Source: Oribacterium sp. (GTDB lineage: Bacteria; Bacillota_A; Clostridia; Lachnospirales; Lachnospiraceae). Taken from it: 64,000 bases of DNA. The DNA lies in assembly GCA_004554245.1 (NCBI GenBank), contig SFND01000004.1:1-64000 (forward strand). The letters are read 5' to 3'. Below the pieces are notes generated by a model. The model did not search any database and was not told the origin of the DNA. It saw only the letters and a program-made list of their open reading frames with translations. A program made the position numbers and the translations under genes. This document shows, one piece after another, positions 33,168 through 41,480 of this stretch; position 1 is the first letter of the stretch; every line of letters begins with the position of its first letter.

Positions 33168-34658
33168 ATGGCAAGAGCAAAGGTAGTGCATATCAGCCCG
33201 GAGGACAATGTCGTCGTGGCCATCGCTCCGATCGCGAAGGGTGATGAAATCAAGGTCGATGACATTGACCTCGTCGCAGCGGAGGACATCCCACAGGGAC
33301 ATAAGGTGGCCGTCACGCCGATCGCGGCAGAGGGCCAGGTCATCAAGTACGGCGTTTCGATCGGTCACACCACCGAGGATGTGAAGCCAGGTCAGTGGGT
33401 GCATACCCACGATATGAAGACGAATCTGTCCGGCGAGGTGGAGTATACCTACGAGCCGGCGGTGCCGGAGAAGAAGACCATGCCGGTCGAGACCTTCGAG
33501 GGCTTCGTGCGTCCGGATGGCAAGGTCGGCACGCGAAATGAAATCTGGATCATCCCGACCGTCGGCTGTGTCAATGATGTGGCGAAGCATCTCGCGGAGA
33601 TGAATCAGGACATCGTGCAGGGCAGCATCGAGGGCCTCTATACCTATACGCATCCGTTCGGCTGCTCTCAGACTGGTCATGATCACGCGACCACCCGTAA
33701 GCTGCTCGCAGATCTCGTACGTCATCCGAATGCAGGCGGCGTGCTGGTGCTTTCCCTCGGCTGCGAGAATCTGACCCACGAGCAGTTCCTCGAGGAGCTC
33801 GGTGCGTACGATCCGAATCGTGTGAAGTTCCTGACCTGCCAGGACGTCGAGGATGAGTTCGAGACCGGAACGAAGCTGCTTCATGAGCTCGCAGCGTATG
33901 CCGGCCAGTTTAAGCGTGAGACGGTCGGTCTCGATAAGCTGGTGCTCGGCATGAAGTGCGGCGGCTCCGATGGCCTGTCCGGCATCACGGCGAACCCGAC
34001 CGTCGGCCGCGTATCCGATCTGATCGTGGCGCAGGGTGGTACCTCCATCCTCACCGAGGTCCCGGAGATGTTCGGTGCCGAGAGCATGCTGATGGGCAGA
34101 TGCGTGAATCGGGAAATCTTTGACAAGGCAGCACACATGCTGAACGGCTTCAAGGATTACTTTATCAGCCACAACGAGGTGGTCTATGATAACCCGTCCC
34201 CTGGAAACAAGCAGGGCGGTATCACGACCCTCGAGGACAAGTCCTGCGGCTGTGTACAGAAGGGCGGCAAGGCGGCGATTTCCGACGTCCTCGCCTATGC
34301 AGAGCCGGTACATACGAAGGGCCTGAACCTCCTCTATGGACCGGGCAACGACCTCGTATCCAGCACGAACCTGACCGCTGCCGGCTGCACGGTGATTCTC
34401 TTCACCACCGGCCGTGGCACACCGTTCGGCGCACCGGCACCCGTTGCGAAGATCGCGACCAACGATCGCCTCGCCGAGCGCAAGGCAAACTGGATCGACT
34501 TCAACGCTGGTCCGGTGGCTTCCCAGGGTGAGTCCGTCGATGACGCCGGTCGTCGTCTCCTCGACCTCGTGAAGGAAATCGCGTCTGGTAAGAAGACGAA
34601 GGCAGAGCAGAACGGCTTCCGTGAGATCTCCATCTTCAAGGATGGCGTCGTGCTGTAA
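33168..34658 (+). CDS. uxaA: Altronate dehydratase
   Basis: A 496-residue dehydratase that turns D-altronate into 2-keto-3-deoxygluconate. It has the N-terminal SAF domain (VVVAIAPIAKGDEI and HKVAVTPIAAEGQVIKYG) and the large C-terminal domain with GTRNEIWIIPTVGCVN, HPFGCSQTG, SLGCENLTHEQF and LGMKCGGSDGLSGI; the conserved Cys and His are candidate metal ligands. RBS CAGGAGG. It completes the galacturonate branch with uxaB; uxaC and the kdg genes are not in the window. Confidence 0.94.
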   Translation: MARAKVVHISPEDNVVVAIAPIAKGDEIKVDDIDLVAAEDIPQGHKVAVTPIAAEGQVIKYGVSIGHTTEDVKPGQWVHTHDMKTNLSGEVEYTYEPAVPEKKTMPVETFEGFVRPDGKVGTRNEIWIIPTVGCVNDVAKHLAEMNQDIVQGSIEGLYTYTHPFGCSQTGHDHATTRKLLADLVRHPNAGGVLVLSLGCENLTHEQFLEELGAYDPNRVKFLTCQDVEDEFETGTKLLHELAAYAGQFKRETVGLDKLVLGMKCGGSDGLSGITANPTVGRVSDLIVAQGGTSILTEVPEMFGAESMLMGRCVNREIFDKAAHMLNGFKDYFISHNEVVYDNPSPGNKQGGITTLEDKSCGCVQKGGKAAISDVLAYAEPVHTKGLNLLYGPGNDLVSSTNLTAAGCTVILFTTGRGTPFGAPAPVAKIATNDRLAERKANWIDFNAGPVASQGESVDDAGRRLLDLVKEIASGKKTKAEQNGFREISIFKDGVVL

Positions 34659-34732
34659 ATTTTATGATGATGCCAGTATTCGGAGGCACAGTCCTGCGAA
34701 CTTCTCGCAGGACGCCCGAGGCTGGCGATCTG

Positions 34733-34775
34733 CATTAAAAACGTCCCCGGAATGTTTCCAGGGACGTTTTTAATG
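34733..34775. terminator. Bidirectional terminator after uxaA
   Basis: A 15-bp stem (34733-34747 and 34761-34775) whose outer part is A5/T5, giving U tracts on both strands. It separates uxaA from the convergent gene at 34830. A second hairpin (GTCCTGCGA/TCGCAGGAC, 34691-34713) lies just upstream. Confidence 0.9.
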
Positions 34776-34829
34776 CGTTCATATATGGAAAAAGCGCTGA
34801 CAAAGACAGAAGTCGTCAGCGGTCTTTAT

Positions 34830-35432
34830 TCAGATGATGCCGCGCTTCCGTGTATGCTGTATGATCTCTTCGATCTCAGCGGCGATCGCCTCGTCATAGC
34901 CCTCGAAGCCACGATAGCGGGCGACAGCGGAAAGTACCTGCTGCTTCACCTGCGGATGCAGGGCGCCACCTCTCAGGCCCTTTACGGCGTCCAGAAGGTC
35001 CTGCATCTGCGCGGTCGTCGGCTGTATCGCTGCCACCTGTGCAAAGGCGCGTACCATGCCATCCGGGCGCAGCGCGGACATGCCGGTCACCATGAACAGT
35101 GCACCACCGAGCATCACCACCGCGGCCAGAATCATCAGCGGATTATTCTGCTGCTGTAGCATGAGAAGCGCGGCAAGACCGAGTACGCAGCCGCCCACAC
35201 CAAGCAGTGCAAACTTCCGTGCATTCTTTCGATAGGTTCCCAGCGCCGATTCGCCCGCCTGCACCGGGGGCTTCGGCGTCGGAGCGTTCGTCGTCTCCGC
35301 TTCATTCACTACGGTGCTCTCCGCAGTTTCTGCGCGGTCTTCCGTCGATTCACCGGAGACAGGATCGTCTGGACCCTCCACCTGATTCCGCGCCATAAGT
35401 TCATTTACTTCATTTAATTTATGCTGATCCAT
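34830..35432 (-). CDS. Hypothetical membrane protein
   Basis: A 200-residue protein with a polar acidic N-terminus (1 to about 65, rich in Glu/Pro/Thr), two adjacent membrane helices (FALLGVGGCVLGLAALLML and MILAAVVMLGGALFMVTGM), and a C-terminal helical domain (AAIQPTTAQMQDLLDAVKGL to GYDEAIAAEIEEIIQHTRK). ATG 35432 is preferred (GGAG 9 nt upstream). No family recognised. It is transcribed alone from its own predicted promoter. Confidence 0.6.
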   Translation of the reverse strand: MDQHKLNEVNELMARNQVEGPDDPVSGESTEDRAETAESTVVNEAETTNAPTPKPPVQAGESALGTYRKNARKFALLGVGGCVLGLAALLMLQQQNNPLMILAAVVMLGGALFMVTGMSALRPDGMVRAFAQVAAIQPTTAQMQDLLDAVKGLRGGALHPQVKQQVLSAVARYRGFEGYDEAIAAEIEEIIQHTRKRGII

Positions 35433-35462
35433 ACTGGAAATCTCCTTTTTCATCATTCGTAA

Positions 35463-35491
35463 ATTTTACCTTTTCTTTCCTTGATTCTCAA
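35463..35491 (-). promoter_or_regulatory. Predicted promoter of the 34830-35432 gene
   Basis: On the minus strand: TTGAGA, a 17-bp spacer and TAAAAT. Elsewhere in the 435-bp gap (35433-35867) are the perfect palindrome ACTGATATATCAGT (35602-35615) and CGGAATTCCG (35634-35643), possible operator sites for the next gene. Confidence 0.55.
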
Positions 35492-35867
35492 GTGCATAGC
35501 AGAATGAACGTAAAAATAAAAGTGCACTATAAATAACAGCGGAACAGTTTTAAAACGTGTGGTACCGGATTTTACGGGCAGGTAATCGAACTTTTTGAAC
35601 AACTGATATATCAGTCAAACGCTGAAAAAGTGACGGAATTCCGCCATTTCACTGTAATTACCGAAAAAATTCACAGTAATTTTACATAGTGACAAAACTG
35701 TAATATTTTTTCGTTATTATGCTGAAGTAAGGCACGCGTAACTGTGCAAATTTTAGCCTATTTCGTCGATGACAAGAGCGCTTTTTCGATGGTATCATCC
35801 CGGAAAACAGAGATGTATTTCGAGAGGTTTTCACTGTTTTACTCTCACGTTATTGCAGGAGGAAATT

Positions 35868-36098
35868 ATGAGCACATTAAACATTATGTTACAGGATCGC
35901 GACGCGGTTACAGAGTTCGTGGCTGCAACGACCAGCATGCCGTTTGATATGGATCTCGTACAGGGCTCTCGCGTTGTTGATGCAAAATCACTTCTTGGTA
36001 TTTTATATATGGGTCTTGGCAAGGTTCTTAATCTGAAGCTCGATACCGAGCATCTGCCGACAGCGAAGCAGACCCTTCACAAGTTCATCGTTGAGTAA
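35868..36098 (+). CDS. HPr-like protein lacking the phosphorylatable histidine
   Basis: A 76-residue protein of the size and beta-alpha-beta pattern of the PTS phosphocarrier HPr. The regulatory-serine region is conserved: VDAKSLLGILYMGLGKVLNL matches HPr around Ser46. The GLHARP active-site loop with His15 is absent; the corresponding stretch reads MLQDRDAVTEFVAATTS. It therefore cannot carry phosphate from enzyme I but could be phosphorylated on serine, as in Bacillus Crh, and act as a CcpA co-repressor. RBS CAGGAGG is 5 nt upstream. The next gene starts within its last codons. Confidence 0.75.
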   Translation: MSTLNIMLQDRDAVTEFVAATTSMPFDMDLVQGSRVVDAKSLLGILYMGLGKVLNLKLDTEHLPTAKQTLHKFIVE

Positions 36099-36684
36099 GC
36101 TGTCACAGGGGCATACCGTCGAGCAGAACGATTCCGTTCGCATCGAGCGGAGTCGACGCCGATCGATCGTGCTGTCCGTGAACAGTAGGGCGGAGGTCAT
36201 CCTCAAGGTGCCTTACCGGACGACGAACGCAGAAATCAATCGTATACTCTTCGAACGGCAGGACTGGATCCGTACCCACGTGGCACGGGTCCAGTCTGCG
36301 CGTGCATCAGCCGATACACTGTCTCCGCTGACGGACGAGGAGCTGCGGCAGCTCAGCCATCAGGCGGCGCAGTACATCCCACCACATGTAGCGCTGTACG
36401 CGGAGCGCATCGGCGTCTCTTATGGACGTATCACGATCCGTCATCAGCGGACCCGCTGGGGAAGCTGCAGCACGAAGGGAAATCTCAATTTCAACTGTCT
36501 CCTCATGCTGACGCCGCCGGAGGTCATCGACTATGTCATCGTGCATGAGCTCTGTCACCGGAAGGAAATGAACCATTCCGCGCGCTTCTGGACGCTGGTT
36601 GCATCGATTCTTCCGGACTATACAGAGCAGAAGCGCTGGCTGCGGGAGCACGGTGGTGTCATCATCGGACGGCTGGAAGCATAA
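36091..36684 (+). CDS. YgjP/M48-like zinc metallopeptidase domain protein
   Basis: A 197-residue protein of the YgjP (DUF45) family. The zinc motif HELCH is in DYVIVHELCHRKEMNHSARF, preceded by the family signature TRWGSCSTKGNLNFN. The N-terminal part (ERSRRRSIVLSVNSRAEVIL, AEINRILFERQDWI) is the conserved non-catalytic domain. Physiological substrate unknown. The start appears to be TTG 36091, overlapping the HPr-like gene by 8 nt; there is no closer ATG, so translational coupling is likely. A terminator follows directly. Confidence 0.82.
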   Translation: MSKLSQGHTVEQNDSVRIERSRRRSIVLSVNSRAEVILKVPYRTTNAEINRILFERQDWIRTHVARVQSARASADTLSPLTDEELRQLSHQAAQYIPPHVALYAERIGVSYGRITIRHQRTRWGSCSTKGNLNFNCLLMLTPPEVIDYVIVHELCHRKEMNHSARFWTLVASILPDYTEQKRWLREHGGVIIGRLEA

Positions 36685-36698
36685 GTGAAAATAAATAA

Positions 36699-36732
36699 TA
36701 AAAAACCAGGGCGGCGTTCCGCCCTGGTTTTT
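36699..36732. terminator. Bidirectional terminator
   Basis: CCAGGGCGG-CGTT-CCGCCCTGG (36706-36727) with A5 before and T5 after serves both convergent genes; the T run overlaps the stop codon of the leftward dacF-like gene. Confidence 0.92.
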
Positions 36733-38452
36733 ATTTGCGTTTCCGGCGTCCGGTACGACTGTTCAGCATCATATCGCGTCGGGCCTTCTGCTCCCGCGTA
36801 AGGTCCCTCGTATGCTTCAGCATACGCTTCCGGCGACGCGAGCGGAGGAACTCCTCCCGACGCTCCAGAAGATAGTAGATGACGAAGACGAGTCCGGCGA
36901 CGAGTGCGATGACCGCCAGGATGAGCAGCACCCGAACGATCGGCTTCGGCAGCTCGATCCGGCCCTTCTCCCGGTTCAGGACGATCGGTGCGTGGTTCGC
37001 CGTGCTTTCCTGTGGCAGCTGACCGGCGACCTTCGGCTTCGTATCCTCCACGGTCTTCCCCGAGAGATGGATCGTCTCTGGTACGGTTTCCTGCACCTTC
37101 GCCTCCATCACCGCGGCATCCTGAGATGCCGCGGCCTTCGCCGCGCTGTCATCCGTGAGCCGGATATAGGCCTGGCCGAGGCTTCGGTCGTCCATACTGT
37201 AGTCCACCCGGGCGAAGGAGCCGTCGGCTTTTTCCTTGTCGGACAGGTCATAGCGCATCGAACGCTGGACACTGTCGAAGCTTTCGTTCTTCGGGAGCGT
37301 CACATGGTTGGACGCATCGATGGTGAAATCCAGCGTATTCACGAGCTGGATGCCGTCTACCTTCAGATTGGAGGCGAGCTTATTATAGCTCTCATCGGCG
37401 GTGGCGACCTCGAGCGACTGGAAGTGGTCGTATCCGAAATTGAAGAGATTTCGTGTATCGCGATACTGCGAGTTGTGTCCATTCAGGATGACACAGATCA
37501 GCGTCATGCCGTCGCGTTCACAGGCGGTCACCAGTGTGTTGCCGGCGAGGGTCGTGTACCCGGTCTTACCGGCGAACACACCCGGATAGTAATCTGAGAA
37601 GGAACGGCGCATCATATGGTGATGGGCGTAAATCGTGTTTTCCGGCGCATCCGCGTTCGGATACTTGTTGATCGGCGCATGGGTATAGACCTGCGTCGCG
37701 TCGATGGAACGGAAGGTATCGTTCTGGATCGCGTACTGCATGATCTTTGCGAAATCCGCCGCACAGGTATAGTGCTCCGGATTATTCAGACCAGACGGGT
37801 TCGCAAAATGTGAATTCACGCAGCCGAGCTCCGCTGCCTTCTGGTTCATGAGCTCCGCAAACTTTTCATTGGAGCCGGCGATGTATTCGGCGAGGGCATT
37901 TGCGCAGTCGTTGGCCGACTGAAGCAGCAGACCATAGAGACAGTCCCGCACGGAGAGCTTATCGCCCGGAACCGCACCGATGATCGTCGAGTTCTGCTCG
38001 AGATTCCCATTGACCGCGGCATAGGAGAATGTGACCTTGTCTTCGAGATTCGTACAGTTCTCGAGGACGATGATGGCGGTCAGTACCTTCGTGATCGAAG
38101 CCGGATAGTAGGCGGTCGTCGCGTTCTTTTCATACAGTACAGCGCCGGAATCGGCATCGATGAGGATCGCGCCCTCGGATTCGACGTTGAATTCCGGTGT
38201 CGGCCAGGTCGCTGCATAGGCGGTGAGTGGTGCGCATCCACTTGCAGACAGCGCGGAGCTGAGTACCGATGTCACCGATCGTCCGGCATCCGTGAGGATG
38301 TTCCCGGTCGACGACATTGCCTCAGACCGCATCGTTCCAGAGGGATCCGAAACGACGGTGGCGGAGAGCAGTGAGAGCGCGCTCAGTGTCAGGAGACTGC
38401 GTCGGACGAAGCGTGACAGATATTTCGTTTGTTTCTTTTTCTTATCCTTCAT
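36731..38452 (-). CDS. dacF: D-alanyl-D-alanine carboxypeptidase (DacF/PBP5 type)
   Basis: A 573-residue serine peptidase that trims the terminal D-Ala from peptidoglycan pentapeptides. Active-site motifs are Ser119-I-T-Lys122, Ser179-A-Asn181 and Lys296-T-G. The signal/anchor is at the N-terminus (RRSLLTLSALSLLSATVV after a basic start). A second membrane helix lies near the C-terminus (VLLILAVIALVAGLVFVIYY) followed by a very basic 45-residue cytoplasmic tail, longer than in typical DacF. Its start overlaps the histidine-kinase gene by 11 nt, so it is made with that two-component system. Confidence 0.92.
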   Translation of the reverse strand: MKDKKKKQTKYLSRFVRRSLLTLSALSLLSATVVSDPSGTMRSEAMSSTGNILTDAGRSVTSVLSSALSASGCAPLTAYAATWPTPEFNVESEGAILIDADSGAVLYEKNATTAYYPASITKVLTAIIVLENCTNLEDKVTFSYAAVNGNLEQNSTIIGAVPGDKLSVRDCLYGLLLQSANDCANALAEYIAGSNEKFAELMNQKAAELGCVNSHFANPSGLNNPEHYTCAADFAKIMQYAIQNDTFRSIDATQVYTHAPINKYPNADAPENTIYAHHHMMRRSFSDYYPGVFAGKTGYTTLAGNTLVTACERDGMTLICVILNGHNSQYRDTRNLFNFGYDHFQSLEVATADESYNKLASNLKVDGIQLVNTLDFTIDASNHVTLPKNESFDSVQRSMRYDLSDKEKADGSFARVDYSMDDRSLGQAYIRLTDDSAAKAAASQDAAVMEAKVQETVPETIHLSGKTVEDTKPKVAGQLPQESTANHAPIVLNREKGRIELPKPIVRVLLILAVIALVAGLVFVIYYLLERREEFLRSRRRKRMLKHTRDLTREQKARRDMMLNSRTGRRKRK

Positions 38453-40616
38453 TTGTATCCCTGGCGGCGGTCTTCAGCACGATCGCGGCCTTATACAGGT
38501 CGCCATCGATGGAGATGACGAGCTCGCCATCCATTAATTTCGTGAGGCTCTTCGCGATCGAGAGACCGAGGCCTGAGCCCTCTGTGGTCCGGCTGACATC
38601 ACCGCGTACGAAACGCTCGGTGAGCTCCTCCGGGGAGATATTCAGCGGACGGGAGGAGATGTTTTTGATCGTGCAGGCAGCGGTGCCTGTCTCTGTATCC
38701 TCGGTGACATCCACGTAGACGCGGGAGCCACGAAGCGCATACTTGCAGCAGTTGTTCAGCAGGTTCTCGATGACACGCCAGAGGTGGCGGCCGTCGGCAC
38801 GGATCATGACCGGATGCTCCGGATAGCTGAGGATCATCTCGAGCTTTGCAGCTGAAGTCTTGTCCTCGAACTCACCGAGTGCCTGCTCGACGATCTCCGT
38901 GTAGTTGATATCGGCGAAGTCAATCTTGACGTTGCCGGAGCTTGCCTTGCTGGCTTCGACCAGATCCTCCGTCAGTGTCTTCAGACGTGTGGACTTCTGA
39001 TCGAGCACCTTCAGATACGCCTGCACGTTCGGATTATCGATGTTCTCTCGCTTCAGAAGATCGACGTAGCTGATGATGGAGGTCAGCGGTGTCTTGAGGT
39101 CATGCGAGACGTTCGTGATGAGGTCTGCTTTCAGGCGCTCTGCCTTGACCTGTTCATCCACGGCCTGACTGAGACCGGTGGCGATCCGCCAGGCGTAGCA
39201 GTCGATCGCGAGGATGATGATCGCGATGCCAAGTGCCGACAGAAAGGCCCGGAGGCTCTGTGCCTGGAAGAAATGGACGAAGAGCGTTACGACCATACCG
39301 GCAGCCAGCAGATTCGGCAGCACGAAGAGCACATAGGTAAATATCTTCGGGGTGGTTTTTTCCGCCGCATGGATATAGTGCCCGATGAGGCCAGCGGTGC
39401 CGTTCAGAAGCGAATCCGCCCAGAGACGACCGGCCTTAAAGCTGCGCACGATCGAAAGCGTGAGTGGCAGTGCCACGAAGTAATCCGCGAGGAAGCGGAT
39501 GCAGTTCTCCCAGAAGCTCCAGTTATCGATGACGCCGAGGATGTTTTCGAGCGAGCTCAGGAATACCGGTGTAACGAGGAAGGCGATCAGTCCAAAGAGG
39601 GCACCGATCAGCATCCGAAGCTCGACCGGCAGGTGATCAAACGGAAGAAGATGGGGCTTTCGGTCGCTCTGTTCCGCGCCATGGCCGGTCCAGGTGATGA
39701 GGAGCACGAGGCTTACGATGAAGCTGACGCTCGAGAGGATCAGGAGTGTCAGACCGATGATGCTGTTTTCACGTCGCTCGTTGTACTCCTGTGAAGCGTC
39801 TGCGAAGGCATCCTGCACCGGAAAGCTGGTGTCGATACCCGTGGAAAAACGATACTGGCAGTTACTGCCGAACGGACTTCTCGCCTGCAGAAGCATGATG
39901 AGATCCTGCGGCAGGTCGTGGTAGTCAGAGATGACCTCCAGCGAACTCGAATCGGTATAGGCGTACTTCGGAAGGCTGCGAATCTCGTCCTCGCTCAGTG
40001 ATGGGGCGTTGGTATAGACGCGGCTTTCCTGATCCTTCTGATAGATGACATTAAAATAGAAGTTTGTAAGTGCAGGATCAAATTCGCTCTTGACGGCATA
40101 GTAGCGTGCCAGATGGCTGAGTGCCTCCTTCGTCAGTGTGCCGAGCGACATCTGCCCATCGGTCGGGCTCTGCTGCTTATAGTTCGGCATGTAGGCCCGG
40201 TACTGTACGACGATCTGATGCTTCAGCTCATCCATCTCCTTCGTGACGGTCGCTACGCCGCCCTCCCGAAGCTGGTTTTTCGTATCGAAGTAGTAGCCCA
40301 TGGAACGCCCGTACTGGATGAGATAATCCAGGGAATAGGAAACGTTCTGCCCATTGACGTCGGCCTGTGCGATGATCTGATTCAGATTCAACTTGCCGTC
40401 CTCCTCGAAGATATCCGTGAGCTTGATATAGTCGAAGACGTCAGCCATGGTCTGGTGGGCCTGGTTCTCGAAGGCATTGCTTTCGATGTAGTCCGGCTGC
40501 GACACATACTCGAGCGCATTTCCGCCCGCCGCGCCGAAGGTGAGGATGCCGATGCTCACGAGCACCATCAGGATGGCGATGGCGTTCACAATCGCGCTGA
40601 TTACTTTTTTGATCAT
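38442..40616 (-). CDS. Membrane sensor histidine kinase
   Basis: A 724-residue sensor. One N-terminal helix (AIAILMVLVSIGILTFGAAG), an extracellular domain of about 250 residues, then several helices around 290-470 (one near 295, pairs near 340-400, and two more before 470), then HisKA with phospho-acceptor His505 in NVSHDLKTPLTS, and HATPase with NLLNNCCKYAL and GSGLGLSIAKSL. It phosphorylates the adjacent regulator. Co-transcription with a D,D-carboxypeptidase suggests a cell-envelope signal. The start overlaps the regulator stop (TAATG). Confidence 0.93.
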   Translation of the reverse strand: MIKKVISAIVNAIAILMVLVSIGILTFGAAGGNALEYVSQPDYIESNAFENQAHQTMADVFDYIKLTDIFEEDGKLNLNQIIAQADVNGQNVSYSLDYLIQYGRSMGYYFDTKNQLREGGVATVTKEMDELKHQIVVQYRAYMPNYKQQSPTDGQMSLGTLTKEALSHLARYYAVKSEFDPALTNFYFNVIYQKDQESRVYTNAPSLSEDEIRSLPKYAYTDSSSLEVISDYHDLPQDLIMLLQARSPFGSNCQYRFSTGIDTSFPVQDAFADASQEYNERRENSIIGLTLLILSSVSFIVSLVLLITWTGHGAEQSDRKPHLLPFDHLPVELRMLIGALFGLIAFLVTPVFLSSLENILGVIDNWSFWENCIRFLADYFVALPLTLSIVRSFKAGRLWADSLLNGTAGLIGHYIHAAEKTTPKIFTYVLFVLPNLLAAGMVVTLFVHFFQAQSLRAFLSALGIAIIILAIDCYAWRIATGLSQAVDEQVKAERLKADLITNVSHDLKTPLTSIISYVDLLKRENIDNPNVQAYLKVLDQKSTRLKTLTEDLVEASKASSGNVKIDFADINYTEIVEQALGEFEDKTSAAKLEMILSYPEHPVMIRADGRHLWRVIENLLNNCCKYALRGSRVYVDVTEDTETGTAACTIKNISSRPLNISPEELTERFVRGDVSRTTEGSGLGLSIAKSLTKLMDGELVISIDGDLYKAAIVLKTAARDTNEG

Positions 40617-41323
40617 TACTTGTCGCCGTCCTGCTTCTCGATCTTATAGCCGACACCCCAGACGACCTTGAGGTAGCGTGGCTCACGCGGATTGATCTCG
40701 ATCTTTTCACGGATATGGCGGATGTGCACCGCGACGGTGTTATCCGCGCCGATCGCCTGCTCGTTCCAGATCGAGGTGTAGATGTCGTCGATAGAGAATA
40801 CCTTGCCCGCGTTCTTTACGAGCAGCAGCAGGATATTGTACTCGATCGGGGTCAGCTTGATCGGATTGCCATCGACGGTGACCTCCTTCGTGTCATCGTT
40901 CATGACGAGACCACCACAGGCATAGATATTTTCGCTCGTGGTTTCACCCATGTTGCCGAGCTGTGTGTAGCGGCGCAGCTGAGACTTTACGCGGGCCACC
41001 AGCTCGAGCGGATTGTACGGCTTCGTGAGATAGTCATCGGCGCCGACATTGAGACCGAGGATCTTATCGTTATCCTCCCCCTTTGCGGAGAGCATGATGA
41101 TTGGGATCGAGCTCGTTTCACGTACCTTCAGTACAGTGTGTACACCATCGAGCCCCGGCATCATCACATCGACGATCAGAAGATCAACTTTATTCTTTTC
41201 CATGATGTCCAGTACATCATAGCCATCGTAGGCTTTTAAAACATGAAAGCCCTCACCGGTCAGGTAGATGGAAATCGCCTCGACGATCTGCTTATCGTCA
41301 TCGCATACCAGTATTGTCTGCAT
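40616..41323 (-). CDS. OmpR-family response regulator
   Basis: A 235-residue regulator. Receiver domain with acidic pocket CDDD, phospho-acceptor Asp52 (LIVDVMMPG), Ser/Thr switch (MLSAKG) and Lys in YLTKPY. The C-terminal winged helix has KLTPIEYNILLLLVKNAGK and the recognition segment AIGADNTVAVHIRHIREKIE with YLKVVWGVGYKIE. First gene of the RR-HK-dacF operon. Sequence style is VanR/PhoB-like but nothing else links it to glycopeptide resistance. Confidence 0.94.
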   Translation of the reverse strand: MQTILVCDDDKQIVEAISIYLTGEGFHVLKAYDGYDVLDIMEKNKVDLLIVDVMMPGLDGVHTVLKVRETSSIPIIMLSAKGEDNDKILGLNVGADDYLTKPYNPLELVARVKSQLRRYTQLGNMGETTSENIYACGGLVMNDDTKEVTVDGNPIKLTPIEYNILLLLVKNAGKVFSIDDIYTSIWNEQAIGADNTVAVHIRHIREKIEINPREPRYLKVVWGVGYKIEKQDGDK

Positions 41324-41360
41324 AGAAAACCTCCATGAAAAAATATAAATTAACTACATT

Positions 41361-41389
41361 AGTATACCGTACTATGAGGAGCAATGCAA
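41361..41389 (-). promoter_or_regulatory. Predicted promoter of the two-component/dacF operon
   Basis: On the minus strand: TTGCAT, a 17-bp spacer and TATACT, about 40 bp before the regulator start. Confidence 0.7.
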
Positions 41390-41429
41390 AAAAAGAAAGC
41401 ATCGAAATATGTGACGGTTTTATGAAGAT

Positions 41430-41461
41430 AAAAGAAGAGCTGTGCAGCGGGCACAGCTCTT
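41430..41461 (-). terminator. Terminator of the SH3-domain gene
   Basis: AAGAGCTGTGC (41435-41445) pairs with GCACAGCTCTT (41451-41461); on the minus strand it is followed by CTTTTATC. Confidence 0.8.
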
Positions 41462-41480
41462 CGGGTGATGTTATGCGGAT

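Noticed and set aside
36731..41323. Vancomycin-resistance operon (VanR/VanS plus carboxypeptidase)
   Set aside because: No vanH, D-Ala-D-Lac or D-Ser ligase, or vanX is present, and the peptidase is DacF-type rather than VanY.
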